64,000 bases of DNA from Hydrogenophaga sp. (GTDB lineage Bacteria > Pseudomonadota > Gammaproteobacteria > Burkholderiales > Burkholderiaceae_C): positions 62,001-126,000 of the forward strand of contig NZ_JAUSCF010000024.1 in the NCBI RefSeq assembly GCF_030651625.1, written 5' to 3'. The first letter of the stretch is position 1; every line of letters starts with the position of its first letter. Position numbers and translations under genes: made by a program. The notes below the pieces were generated by a model, which saw nothing but the letters and a program-made list of their open reading frames with translations, had not been told where the DNA came from and searched no databases. This document shows, in pieces, positions 8,319-16,724 of the stretch.

Positions 8319-9314
8319 TCACTTTGCCGTGATCTTCTGCTCCTTGATCAGCTTGCCCCATTCGGCAGACTCTCGCACCACATCGGCAGCCAACGGCCCG
8401 GCCGACATGTAGGCGGGTACGGCACCCTGCTGGGCCGCCACCTGCGCAATATCCGGCGCATCCATGACGGTTTTCAGTGTGTCGCTCAGGCGCTGCACGA
8501 TGTTGGCCGGCGTGCCCGCCGGTGCCAGCACATACAGGCGCGGCACGGCAGAGAAGCCGGGCAGGGCGTCAGAGAGGGGCGGAATGTCTTCAGCCCCGCT
8601 CAGCTTCACCGGGTTCATGACCGCCAGGGCGCGCAGCTTGCCCGCACGGGCCTGGGAGATGGCCGATGTGGCGCTCACCACGCCAATGGGCACATGACCA
8701 CTGATCACATCTGAGATGATCAGCGATGCCCCGCGGTACGGAATGTGCACCACGTAGCTGCCGGTCTTGCCCTTGATCATCTCAAACCCGAGGTGGTGCA
8801 CCGTGCCCACGCCTGATGTGGCGTACGAGTAGCGGCCAGGGTTGTCCTTCAACATCTTCACGAACTCTGCCGGTGTCTTGGCGGGCAGTTCGTTGTTCGT
8901 CACGATCACCAATGGCAGGGTGAAGACGCTGGCCACTGGCGTGAAGCTCTTGATGGGATCAAAGCTCATTGGCGGCTGCAGGTGCTGCGCGATCAGCAGC
9001 GAACTGTCGCCCAGCATCAGGGTATAGCCGTCAGGTTCAGCGCGCGCCACGTTGTCACCAGCGATCAGGCCGGCAGCGCCTGCGCGGTTGTCCACCACCA
9101 CCTGCTGGCCCAGCAGCGGCGACATGCGTGCTGCGATCAGCCGCGCCATCGCGTCGACCCCGCCGCCGGCCGCGTACCCCACGACCATGCGCACCGGCCG
9201 TTCCGGCCAGGCCTGTGCCCAGGCGCTGGTGCCCGTGGCTGCGGCCAGAGCAGCCACCACCGCCCACCGGCGGTTCAGTGAAATGCCTGTCTTGTTCCGT
9301 TTTCCGTTCTGCAT
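8319..9314 (-). CDS. Bug-family tripartite tricarboxylate transporter substrate-binding protein
   Basis: This 331-residue periplasmic binding protein belongs to the TctC/Bug family, which is greatly expanded in Burkholderiales. It has a signal peptide (about residues 1-33, basic NKTGISLNRR then a hydrophobic run ending SAWA). The family opening follows: WPERPVRMVVGYAAGGGVD, then VVVDNRAGAAGLIAGDNVA and ADGYTLMLGD-like EPDGYTLMLGD. These proteins capture carboxylates and other small organic acids. No TctA/TctB membrane subunits are in the window, as is usual for Bug genes, so it may share a transporter or act as a sensor component. It lies 36 bp downstream of the enolase-superfamily gene, probably in the same transcript. 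Confidence 0.9.
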   Translation of the reverse strand: MQNGKRNKTGISLNRRWAVVAALAAATGTSAWAQAWPERPVRMVVGYAAGGGVDAMARLIAARMSPLLGQQVVVDNRAGAAGLIAGDNVARAEPDGYTLMLGDSSLLIAQHLQPPMSFDPIKSFTPVASVFTLPLVIVTNNELPAKTPAEFVKMLKDNPGRYSYATSGVGTVHHLGFEMIKGKTGSYVVHIPYRGASLIISDVISGHVPIGVVSATSAISQARAGKLRALAVMNPVKLSGAEDIPPLSDALPGFSAVPRLYVLAPAGTPANIVQRLSDTLKTVMDAPDIAQVAAQQGAVPAYMSAGPLAADVVRESAEWGKLIKEQKITAK

Positions 9315-9350
9315 GCTTGTCTCCTTGTGTTGTGTCTTGTTGTGTTTTTT

Positions 9351-10505
9351 TCAGGCCTTGCCTGCGCCCCGTGAGCCTGGGCGTTTGGCCAGTTCGGCCA
9401 GTCGCTCCGGATTGGGGTTGAAGCCCAGGCCCGGTGTTTCCGGCAGGCGCAGCACGCCGTGCTCGGGTTTGGGCAGGTCGTCAAACACCAGTTCACAGCA
9501 CTGCACGGCCACCGAGTGGTATTCCACCAGCGATCCATTGGCCAGCCCAGCGTGCAGATGCATGTTGTGGTGAGGCCAGGCCCCGCCGTTGGCGAAGCGT
9601 GTGTTGAAAGCCGCGGCCATGCCGGCAATGCGTCCGCACTGGGTGAAACCCCCGCTGATGCACGCATTGGGTTGCACCACATCCACCGCCTGCGCCACCA
9701 GCATGTCGCGAAAGCGCGATGCCAAGCCTTCGTTCTGCCCGGCGGCCAGCGGAATCGAGGTCTTGGTCCGAAGTCGCGCCAGATTGGGAATGTCGTTCTG
9801 CGACACCGGTTCTTCAAAGAAGCTGATGTCGTAGGGCTCCACCTTCTTGGCAAGTGAAAGCGCGTGAAAGTAGTCGAGGCTGCAGTTGGCGTCGATGTAG
9901 ATCTGCACGTCCGGTCCCACGGCCTCGCGCACGGCGCGAATGCGCTGCACGTCCTCGGCAATGACCCGGTCCATCGGCCGGGGTTCGTCGCGCCGCGCCA
10001 GCGCGTGGTGGCCCACGGTCATCTTCAAGCGCGAGAACCCGCGCTCCACCCAGGCGCTTGCAGCGGCAGCCAGTTCGCCACGGTCAAAAAATGCAAAGCC
10101 GAAGGTGGCGTACACCGGCACTTCAGAGCGCGCACCCCCCAGCAGGCGCCAGCATGGTTGCTCCAATGCCTTGCCCTTGATGTCCCACAACGCCAGGTCG
10201 ATGGCTGCAATGGCATGACTCGCGTAGCCAGACTGCCCGCGCGGTGTGAGCAACCAGTACAGCCGCTCCCAGATCAGCTCGTGACGCATCGGGTCCATGC
10301 CGATCAAATGGTGTGCGGCAATGTCGTTGACGATGCTGCCAATCACTTCTTCTTCGGTGATGGCGGTCATGCCGGTGCCAATGAGGCCGGTGTCGGTCTC
10401 GATGGTGACGAGACAGACGGACAGGCTGGTGGTTTGTGTCCGGCTCGGCGATTTGACTTCGACCGGCAGGTTCAGCGGCGTGGCGCTGACGCGTGTGATT
10501 TTCAT
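9351..10505 (-). CDS. Mandelate racemase/muconate lactonizing enzyme family protein
   Basis: This 384-residue enolase-superfamily enzyme abstracts an alpha-proton from a carboxylate substrate using Mg2+. After the N-terminal capping domain, the barrel shows the expected elements: RLKMTVG (base region), three metal ligands in QIYIDANCSLD, FFEEPVSQND and AAGQNEGLAS, and then PNACISGGFTQC and AWPHHNMHLHAG with histidines near the active site. The pattern suits a sugar-acid dehydratase, but lactonizing or racemase activity cannot be excluded. It lies between a LysR regulator and a Bug binding protein on the same strand, consistent with catabolism of an imported acid that feeds the downstream hydroxyacid dehydrogenase. 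The start at 10505 has AGGAGAC just upstream. Confidence 0.88.
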   Translation of the reverse strand: MKITRVSATPLNLPVEVKSPSRTQTTSLSVCLVTIETDTGLIGTGMTAITEEEVIGSIVNDIAAHHLIGMDPMRHELIWERLYWLLTPRGQSGYASHAIAAIDLALWDIKGKALEQPCWRLLGGARSEVPVYATFGFAFFDRGELAAAASAWVERGFSRLKMTVGHHALARRDEPRPMDRVIAEDVQRIRAVREAVGPDVQIYIDANCSLDYFHALSLAKKVEPYDISFFEEPVSQNDIPNLARLRTKTSIPLAAGQNEGLASRFRDMLVAQAVDVVQPNACISGGFTQCGRIAGMAAAFNTRFANGGAWPHHNMHLHAGLANGSLVEYHSVAVQCCELVFDDLPKPEHGVLRLPETPGLGFNPNPERLAELAKRPGSRGAGKA

Positions 10506-10607
10506 GTTGTCTCCTGCGTCACCATGTTGGCAACGGTTTTTCTTGTAGGGCTTGTGTGCAGTTTATGAACGGCTGTGCGTTCGCGGCAATGGCATGCGGC
10601 AAACGCT

Positions 10608-10628
10608 GCTTTCGCGAAACGCGAAAGC
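10608..10628. promoter_or_regulatory. Perfect 9-bp inverted repeat between the LysR gene and the enolase-superfamily gene
   Basis: GCTTTCGCG and CGCGAAAGC flank AAA. It lies 17 bp after the LysR stop and about 100 bp before the start of the next minus-strand gene. There is no T-run on either side, so an operator is at least as likely as a transcription terminator. Confidence 0.45.
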
Positions 10629-10645
10629 TCCACAAACCGCTGGGA

Positions 10646-11533
10646 TCAGCTCAGGAGGGCACGAACCAGAGTGGCCGCAGCCGGCGCCAGCGGTGCATCG
10701 GTCCGGGTGGCAATATGGTGGGTGCGCCGTGCCCACGGGTCGGTCAGCGGTACGGCCGTCAGCGGCAGATGCGCCAGTTGTGGCGCCACGGCTTCCAGCG
10801 GCAGCACGCCCACGCCCAGGCCGGCCGCCACCATGCGGCACACGGCGTCAAAACCGCGCATGCGCATGCGAACGTTCAGCGGCTTGCCCGCGCTGGCCGC
10901 TGAAGCGGTCAGCCGGTTGGACAGTGCCGTGCCGTCAGAAAGCGTGATGAAGGGTTCGTCCAATGCGTCTGCCAATCGAAGGCGCTTGCGGCTCGCCAGC
11001 CGGTGCGAGCGCGGCGTCAGCAGCACCAGGGTATCGGTGAAGAACGGGGCAAACTTCAGGCCGGCGGGTGGCACAGGCAGGTCCACGACCCCAAAGTCGG
11101 CCCGACCTTCGATCAGCGACAGCGGAATCTCAGGGCTGCCGCGCTCTTCCAGATCGATGTGGATCAGCGGGTGCGCTGTCATGAATTGCGCCAGCCGTTG
11201 TGGCAACACCTCCAGCAAAGCCGACGTGTTGGCCACCACGCGCACCTGACCCTGCATGCCCTGGCTGTAGCCCTGCAGGTGTTGCGCCAGGCGGTCGGCG
11301 TCGGTCAGCAGGGCGCGGCTGCGTTGCACCAGCATCTGGCCCGCCGGGGTGAGCTTGACGCCGCGTGAAGATCGTTCGAAGACTCGGAAGCCCAGCGCTT
11401 CCTCCAGTCCCGTGATGCGTGAGCTGGCGGCTGCCACGGCCAGTTGGAGCCGTTCGCTGGCTGCGCTGATCGAGCCCAGGTCGGCGGCAGCGATCACCAC
11501 GCGCAGGGTGCCCAGGTCAATCGATTCGTTCAT
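10646..11533 (-). CDS. LysR family transcriptional regulator
   Basis: This 295-residue DNA-binding regulator has an N-terminal winged helix-turn-helix typical of LysR proteins (residues about 8-65: LRVVIAAADLGSISAASERL, then RITGLEEALGFRVFERSSRG). A linker helix and a periplasmic-binding-protein-like effector domain follow. It is encoded directly upstream of, and on the same strand as, the enolase-superfamily/Bug/hydroxyacid dehydrogenase genes. This suggests it controls them in response to their substrate. The position is tandem rather than divergent, which is less usual for LysR regulators. Confidence 0.9.
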   Translation of the reverse strand: MNESIDLGTLRVVIAAADLGSISAASERLQLAVAAASSRITGLEEALGFRVFERSSRGVKLTPAGQMLVQRSRALLTDADRLAQHLQGYSQGMQGQVRVVANTSALLEVLPQRLAQFMTAHPLIHIDLEERGSPEIPLSLIEGRADFGVVDLPVPPAGLKFAPFFTDTLVLLTPRSHRLASRKRLRLADALDEPFITLSDGTALSNRLTASAASAGKPLNVRMRMRGFDAVCRMVAAGLGVGVLPLEAVAPQLAHLPLTAVPLTDPWARRTHHIATRTDAPLAPAAATLVRALLS

Positions 11534-11594
11534 TGGGGTCAGGATGGTTTTGAAAATTTTTGTGGCTGAGTGATCAGAACTCAGTCCTTGGACG

Positions 11595-13211
11595 CTACCC
11601 TGCGTCTGCGGTGGAGCCTGTCCGGCCGACGCTTTCTGGCGTCAAAGCGGCCTCGCGTTCGGCTGGGGTCAATGGTTCCACCCAGTCCAGTTGCTTCTCC
11701 AGCACTTCCACCGTGGCTTCCGACGCATCAGCCCCGCGCGCCTGGCGCTCGGTGATGCGCTGGCGCAGCACTTCCACTGGTGCGTCGCAGGCGAGGATGT
11801 GAAACGGCACGCCCGCACCCTGCGCCAGCGCCGCAAATTCGGCGCGTTCGGCCGCCCGCAGAAAGGCCGCATCCACCAGTACCGTCCAGCCGTCGGCCAG
11901 CAGCAAGCGTGCGCGCGACAGCAACGAGGCATAGGTGTCGCTGTTCGACTTGGGGGTGTAGAGCCCGCTGTTCAGGCCCGATCCGCTGGTCGCGAGCGCA
12001 CTCATGCCATGCAGTCGTTTGCGCTCCACATCGGAGCGCAGGCGGATCGCTCGCCCGCTGGCCTCTGCCGCCAGCCAGCGGCTGGAGGCCCAGGTTTTGC
12101 CGCTGCCCGAGAGGCCGTGGGTGATGAGCAACAGCGGTGCGGGTGGGTGGGCGATGTCCCGCGCCAGCGCGAGGTAGCGCCTGACTTCGGCCAGGCTTGC
12201 ATCGGCCTCGGGTGAGCTTCCGGCGCCACCCAGCTGCCCCAGGCGAATCGCCGCCACCTTGGCGCGCACCCCGGCGCGGTAGCTGGCATAGAAAGTCCAC
12301 ACGGTGTGCGCCGATACATCGCCACTGGCGTCGAGCCAGGCGCTCAGCAGCACGTTGGCCAGGCCGGGGCGGGCGTGGGCCAGCAGGTCCATCCAGGCAA
12401 AGGCCATGTCGTTGGCCACGTCGATCCAGCGCAGTGAGTCGTTGAACTCGATGGCGTCGAAAGGCAACACCTCGACTTCGCCATCGCCACCTATCAGCAC
12501 CAGATTGGCCAGGTGCAGGTCGCCGTGCCCCTCCCGCACGCGGCCCTTCTGGCGCCGCCGCGAGAGCAGCGGTTCGATGGCGTTGTAGCGCTGTTCGGTC
12601 CATTCACCCAGCTCGCGCACCAGGGCGGTGTCGGCGGGGTCGGTCAGGGCCGTGCGCAGGGTGTCGAAATTGTCGCGCGGCCAGCGCATGGCCGCGGTCG
12701 GATGGCCCCAGGGCTGGTCGCTGGTGGCCACGGCGGCCCGCGCCTGAAACAGCGCCATGCGCCACGCCAGCCCAGCCATGTGCTCGGGTGTCAGTGCTCC
12801 GCGCTCGCACAGGTGGTCGAGCCGGGACGCCTCGTCAAAGCGGCGCATCTGCACCGCGAATTCGATCGGCTGCCCCGCGTCTGCCTTGCCAGGCTCGCCC
12901 CAGCGCGGCTGCCCGGGTGTGCCCAGGATGGGCAGTACCCCCAGGTACAGCTGTGTGGCTGGCCGGCTGAGATTCTGGAAGCGCCGGTTCACCCGAACCT
13001 CCGTCTCGCAGGCCTGGCGGCGCAGGGCCAGGGTGCTGAAATCCATGAAGGGAAACCGCACCGGCTTCTTGATCTTGTAGGCGAATTCGCCCGCGAGCAG
13101 CACCCAGGCGCCGTGGGTTTCCATCAGCTCCACTTTCTGCACCGGGTGGGGAAAGCGTGCCGGTTCCAGCAGGGCGTTGATAAGGGGGGGCAGGTTGTTG
13201 GTTGATGCCAT
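11595..13211 (-). CDS. Fusion of an aminoglycoside-phosphotransferase-like domain and a P-loop kinase
   Basis: This 538-residue cytoplasmic protein has two kinase-like halves. The N-terminal part (to about residue 330) has an APH/choline-kinase fold with the catalytic loop REGHGDLHLANLVL and the downstream acidic FDAIEFND. The C-terminal part begins LLLITHGLSGSGKTWASSRW, a Walker A motif, and continues like zeta-toxin/gluconate-kinase-type ATPases, with RSDVERKRLHG and TVLVDAAFLRAAER. This two-domain architecture is known and widespread in proteobacteria, with no assigned substrate. It is transcribed divergently from the polyester hydrolase gene. The ATG at 13211 was chosen because conservation starts at once; a start at 13310 would add 33 residues of non-family sequence. 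Confidence 0.85.
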   Translation of the reverse strand: MASTNNLPPLINALLEPARFPHPVQKVELMETHGAWVLLAGEFAYKIKKPVRFPFMDFSTLALRRQACETEVRVNRRFQNLSRPATQLYLGVLPILGTPGQPRWGEPGKADAGQPIEFAVQMRRFDEASRLDHLCERGALTPEHMAGLAWRMALFQARAAVATSDQPWGHPTAAMRWPRDNFDTLRTALTDPADTALVRELGEWTEQRYNAIEPLLSRRRQKGRVREGHGDLHLANLVLIGGDGEVEVLPFDAIEFNDSLRWIDVANDMAFAWMDLLAHARPGLANVLLSAWLDASGDVSAHTVWTFYASYRAGVRAKVAAIRLGQLGGAGSSPEADASLAEVRRYLALARDIAHPPAPLLLITHGLSGSGKTWASSRWLAAEASGRAIRLRSDVERKRLHGMSALATSGSGLNSGLYTPKSNSDTYASLLSRARLLLADGWTVLVDAAFLRAAERAEFAALAQGAGVPFHILACDAPVEVLRQRITERQARGADASEATVEVLEKQLDWVEPLTPAEREAALTPESVGRTGSTADAG

Positions 13212-13310
13212 GTATTCCACTGTACGGGACCCGAGGCCATGAATGGCATGACCTTTGTCAGTCGGCCTGCCAAAGAACCCGGTTTTTCGCGCTGGCTTAA
13301 AGGCTGTCAT

Positions 13311-13339
13311 GTGCGATTTCAGCGCCGCTGAACATGCAC
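13311..13339. promoter_or_regulatory. Dyad upstream of the polyester hydrolase gene (candidate operator)
   Basis: TTCAGCG and CGCTGAA face each other around one base (13318-13332). Outside them are GTGC (13311-13314) and GCAC (13336-13339), giving an interrupted palindrome centred at 13325. It lies about 163 bp before the hydrolase ATG and about 114 bp from the divergent kinase-fusion start. The regulator is unknown. The AraC protein encoded downstream is a candidate, although AraC sites are usually direct repeats. Confidence 0.35.
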
Positions 13340-13487
13340 GACACCCATGTCAAACCAGTACAAGCGCCGCGCAGCGTTGTTCCCTACCATCGGCGCGCCG
13401 ACCCACTCTCCATTCGATTTGTTGCCCATGCAGCGGCAAGCAAACCTCATCCGGTCGGCATCCTTCCACCCTCAGGAGACAAGCTTC

Positions 13488-14357
13488 ATGACCACGCAAC
13501 CGAGCTTTCGGCGCATCGCCACCACCAGCAAAATGGCCCTTGCATTGCCCCTCGCGGCAATGGCCTTGGCCGCACAGGCCCAGACCAATCCACCAACCTC
13601 CGCCTCGCTCAATGCCACGGCAGGTCCTCTGTCTGTGAGCACGTCATCTGTCTCTTCGTTCGCCGCGCGCGGTTTCGGCGGCGGCACCATCTACTACCCC
13701 ACGGCCACCGGAAGCTACGGCGTGGTGGCCATCAGCCCCGGCTACACCGCCCGCCAGTCCAGCATCGCCTGGTTGGGCCGCCGCCTGGCCACGCACGGAT
13801 TTGTGGTCATCACCATCGACACCAACTCCACCCTGGACCAGCCCCCCAGCCGCGCCACGCAGCTCATGGCCGCGCTCAACTACGTGGTCAACAGCTCCAG
13901 CACCACTGTGCGCAGCCGGGTCGACGCCAGCAAACAGGCCGTGGCAGGGCATTCCATGGGCGGCGGTGGCTCACTGATCGCCGCACAGAACAACCCGACC
14001 CTCAAGGCGGTCTACCCGCTCACCCCATGGAGCGTGTCCAAGAACTACAGCGCCGTTCGTGTGCCCACCATGATCATCGGTGCCGATGGCGACTCCGTGG
14101 CATCGGTTTCTACGCACGCTCGGCCGTTCTACAGCAGCCTTTCTTCCAACGTGTCCAAGGCCTACGGCGAGCTGAACAACGCCAGTCACTTCACGCCCAA
14201 CAGCACCAACACACCCATCGGCCGTTACGCAGTGACCTGGATGAAGCGCTTTGTGGACAGCGACACGCGCTACTCGCCTTTCCTTTGCGGCGCACCGCAC
14301 GACAGTTACGCCACCCGCACGGTGTTTGATCGCTACGAGCAGAATTGCCCGTACTGA
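13488..14357 (+). CDS. Secreted PETase/cutinase-like polyester hydrolase (dienelactone hydrolase family)
   Basis: This 289-residue alpha/beta hydrolase closely resembles the PET-hydrolysing cutinases. A signal peptide (about residues 1-32, cut near AQAQT) precedes SASLNATAGPLSV and YYPTATGSYG. The segments SPGYTARQSSIAW and GFVVITIDTNSTLDQP nearly match Ideonella sakaiensis PETase. The predicted triad is Ser156 (GHSMG), Asp202 (GADGDS) and His234 (NNASHFTPN); Tyr86 and Trp181 match PETase Tyr87 and Trp185. The C-terminal disulfide pair Cys267/Cys287 is kept. The extra PETase disulfide next to the active site is absent (Ala and Thr instead), and His155 replaces the PETase Trp, as in actinobacterial cutinases. 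The ATG at 13488 has AGGAG at 13474. Substrate is inferred and could be natural polyesters, PHA-like or synthetic polymers. Confidence 0.93.
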   Translation: MTTQPSFRRIATTSKMALALPLAAMALAAQAQTNPPTSASLNATAGPLSVSTSSVSSFAARGFGGGTIYYPTATGSYGVVAISPGYTARQSSIAWLGRRLATHGFVVITIDTNSTLDQPPSRATQLMAALNYVVNSSSTTVRSRVDASKQAVAGHSMGGGGSLIAAQNNPTLKAVYPLTPWSVSKNYSAVRVPTMIIGADGDSVASVSTHARPFYSSLSSNVSKAYGELNNASHFTPNSTNTPIGRYAVTWMKRFVDSDTRYSPFLCGAPHDSYATRTVFDRYEQNCPY

Positions 14358-14372
14358 ACGGGAGCCTCTGCC

Positions 14373-15164
14373 ATGCCATCTGAAGACCATCGCCTGATGG
14401 CCCTGCTGGGCCATGGGCACAAGGTGTCTGACCGGCCTCCGTCCGCGCGGCGCAGCCCCGTGCTGTGGGGCATGGCGGTGGTCGTCGCCGTGGCGGCTGT
14501 GTTCTGGGCCCTGGGGGCGCGCGAAAGCACCATCCCAGCGGCCAGCGACGCGGCCGCTGCCGGCGTTGCCGACAAGAACGCGCTGCGCTGGTGGAACCAT
14601 CCCGGCCTGGGCGCCCACGAGGCGTCCAAGGTGGAGGAGCCTCCTGTGGCAGAGGCGCCCGAGCCAGTGCCCGTTGCACCCCAGGCGTCGAAGCCTGGAC
14701 TGTTCCAGCTCGATGCCACTGGGCAACTGGCGCTGGACGAGCGGACCCGGTTGGGCGTGGAATCGCTGGTGGCATTGACGGCACCTGAACAGATGCCCGC
14801 TGCACTGGAAGCGCATGTGCAAGGGCTGCCGCCAGAAGCCGCTGCCGCCGCGCGCGAGTTCGTGGGCCGGTTTGAGAGCTATGTGGACGCACAAAAAAAC
14901 ACGTACCCACCGGGCAGGGCGCCGTTGGTGCCTGAAGAGGGCCTGGCCGAACTGGCAGGCTTGCAGGCCCTGCGGGAGTCCTACTTTGGGCGCGAGGCGT
15001 CTCAACGCATGTATGGGGAAGAAGACGCAGTGGCCAGGCGCCTGCTGGAGCTGATGCGGGAAGACCCGGTGCCCGATGCACCGATGGAAATCAAGGCCAT
15101 GCGCGCCCAGGCGCGTTACGATGCCGAACGCGATGGCGGTGGTGGCAGCGCACTGCCCCGTTAG
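14373..15164 (+). CDS. Lipase foldase (Lif/LimK)-like membrane-anchored protein
   Basis: This 263-residue protein starts 15 bp after the polyester hydrolase stop, with GGGAG 8 bp before its ATG, so the two are probably co-transcribed. It has one membrane helix (about residues 31-50, VLWGMAVVVAVAAVFWALGA). A Pro/Ala/Glu-rich linker then leads to a periplasmic alpha-helical region. Segments resemble lipase-specific foldases: LFQLDATGQLALDERTRLGV (foldase-type D-x-x-G-x-L), LPPEAAAAAREFVGRFESY, and LQALRESYFGREASQRMYGE followed by a Leu-rich helix. It is shorter than typical foldases (about 280-345 residues), and the RxxFDYxLSAxGE signature is degenerate. The likely role is to help fold the adjacent secreted hydrolase in the periplasm. 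This is an inference from weak similarity plus context. Confidence 0.6.
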   Translation: MPSEDHRLMALLGHGHKVSDRPPSARRSPVLWGMAVVVAVAAVFWALGARESTIPAASDAAAAGVADKNALRWWNHPGLGAHEASKVEEPPVAEAPEPVPVAPQASKPGLFQLDATGQLALDERTRLGVESLVALTAPEQMPAALEAHVQGLPPEAAAAAREFVGRFESYVDAQKNTYPPGRAPLVPEEGLAELAGLQALRESYFGREASQRMYGEEDAVARRLLELMREDPVPDAPMEIKAMRAQARYDAERDGGGGSALPR

Positions 15165-15235
15165 AGCTGTTCCGAAGGGTGCGGGCGATTCGGAGCGTTG
15201 AAAGGGAGGCCCGCAGAAGCGACAAGGGAGCCCGC

Positions 15236-16093
15236 ATGACCGCGATGCCGCCGAGTTCGAAAGTCCCGCCCATCATGGGTGGCCCTGCACACGGTGCACA
15301 TGATGGGGCACGCGCGCGGCTGCAGGGCGACAGCTTCACCTACGTCTGTTCCGGCCTCGAAAGCCGGGCGTGCAGGCACGCGGTCACGCTGCTGCACACG
15401 CTGGACGCGTTCACTTCGGTGGATGTGGAAACCGAACATGGCACCACACGCGGCCAGTTGGTCTTGGTGGCGCCCCTGGTACCTCGCGTGTTGCGCGCCG
15501 GAAACGTTCCCTTCGTGATGGTGGACCTCGAACCCTCGCATCCGCAATATCGCCGGCTCCGAAACACAGATCCATCCGCAGGTGTTCTGTGCCTTGACCA
15601 TTTGAATCTCAATGTCCTGCGAGACATCGGCAGCCAGTTTCTGCACCAGAAGCTGACTGGCCGCGCACTGGACAAGGCCGTGCGCGACGCGGTGAACCAA
15701 CTGGCCCAAGCTTTCCCCCAGCCACCCGAGCTGGACGAACGCGTTCGCTGGATGATGTCTGCCATCGACCAGGAGCCTTCGCGCAGCCTCTCGGGCCTGG
15801 CAGAAGAGCTGTCCCTGTCCATCGAACACGCATCGCGCCTGTTCTCTAGCCAGGTGGGCGTGTGCCTGCGCACCTACAGCCTGTCCAACAAGATCCGCTA
15901 CGCCGCCCGCTACATGGGTCGCGGCCACTCCCTCACCGAAGTGGCGCAGATGGCCGGGTTCGTGGATTCGGCCCATTTCGCGAAAGTGTGGACCCGCTGC
16001 TACGGTCGCCCGCCGTCGGCTTACTTTCCTGCGAAGAAGACCCGCATGGATGAGGCGAATCTGCCGGGGTGGATTCAGCCACCGTTGGAGTGA
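15236..16093 (+). CDS. AraC family transcriptional regulator
   Basis: This 285-residue regulator has the C-terminal double helix-turn-helix of the AraC family (about residues 175-270), with SLSGLAEELSLSIEHASRLF as the first motif and HSLTEVAQMAGFVDSAHFAK as the second. It ends in CYGRPPSAYFPAKK. The N-terminal effector region (about 1-160) has no domain I recognise. The gene lies 71 bp downstream of the foldase-like gene on the same strand and is a natural candidate to regulate the hydrolase locus; no direct evidence is visible. The ATG at 15236 is preferred because GGGAG lies just upstream at 15226-15230. Confidence 0.88.
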   Translation: MTAMPPSSKVPPIMGGPAHGAHDGARARLQGDSFTYVCSGLESRACRHAVTLLHTLDAFTSVDVETEHGTTRGQLVLVAPLVPRVLRAGNVPFVMVDLEPSHPQYRRLRNTDPSAGVLCLDHLNLNVLRDIGSQFLHQKLTGRALDKAVRDAVNQLAQAFPQPPELDERVRWMMSAIDQEPSRSLSGLAEELSLSIEHASRLFSSQVGVCLRTYSLSNKIRYAARYMGRGHSLTEVAQMAGFVDSAHFAKVWTRCYGRPPSAYFPAKKTRMDEANLPGWIQPPLE

Positions 16094-16217
16094 TGCCGGG
16101 TCGATGGGGTGCCGTTGACACAAGAGGCGCAGCCACCAGTCCCGGCAAGACGCCCAGATTGGCTTGCTGAACAGGTCGCTGATCCATTCGAGCGCGCCGC
16201 CAGCGGCGGCGCATTCT

Positions 16218-16724
16218 TCAACTGCAGCTCACACTGCCACAGCCGCTCATGCTGGCCGGGCGCACGCGGCTGGGGTCTGCCAGGGTTTCGGTCTGGGTAT
16301 TGAAGCCCACCGATTGCAGGTGCAGCGCCAGGCCAGCGTCCATGCTGGCGGCGTGCTGGGGGAACCATTCGGCCAAAGCCTCGGCCAGGCGCGTGATGAT
16401 CTCGGTATCGCCCTGCGCAAAGTGCGTTTCCACGGCCCGCATGGTTTCCAGAATGGTCGCATGGTGAGCGGCGTGGCAGTTGTCGGCCGAGAAGCCGGTG
16501 GCCAGCATCCAGCGTTCTTCTTGCGCGAAGTGGTCCACCGTGTGGGCCAGAAACACTTTGTACAGCGGCAGTTGCTGGTCGGTGGGCGTGGTCAGCAACT
16601 GATTGAGTTGCGCCACGAACTCGGCATGGGTGTCGTCCATGCGGTCGTCGCCGACCGAAAGGGCGGTGGACCATACGAGGGCAGGCGACGTTTCAGGTGC
16701 AGTGGCAACAGAGTTCATGAGCAT
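16218..16724 (-). CDS. Bacteriohemerythrin-like protein
   Basis: This 168-residue protein has a four-helix hemerythrin domain that binds O2 at a di-iron centre. The metal ligands are recognisable in order: His in DDTHAEF, His and Glu in HTVDHFAQEERWM, His in CHAAHHATIL, and His plus Asp in WFPQHAASMDAGL. The C-terminal 30 residues are extra, with a Cys-containing tail (MSGCGSVSCS). Bacterial members serve in oxygen sensing, storage or delivery. Several starts are close together; the ATG at 16724 is chosen because AGAGG lies seven bases upstream, while ATG 16718 and GTG 16727 remain possible. The gene converges on the AraC gene. Confidence 0.88.
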   Translation of the reverse strand: MLMNSVATAPETSPALVWSTALSVGDDRMDDTHAEFVAQLNQLLTTPTDQQLPLYKVFLAHTVDHFAQEERWMLATGFSADNCHAAHHATILETMRAVETHFAQGDTEIITRLAEALAEWFPQHAASMDAGLALHLQSVGFNTQTETLADPSRVRPASMSGCGSVSCS

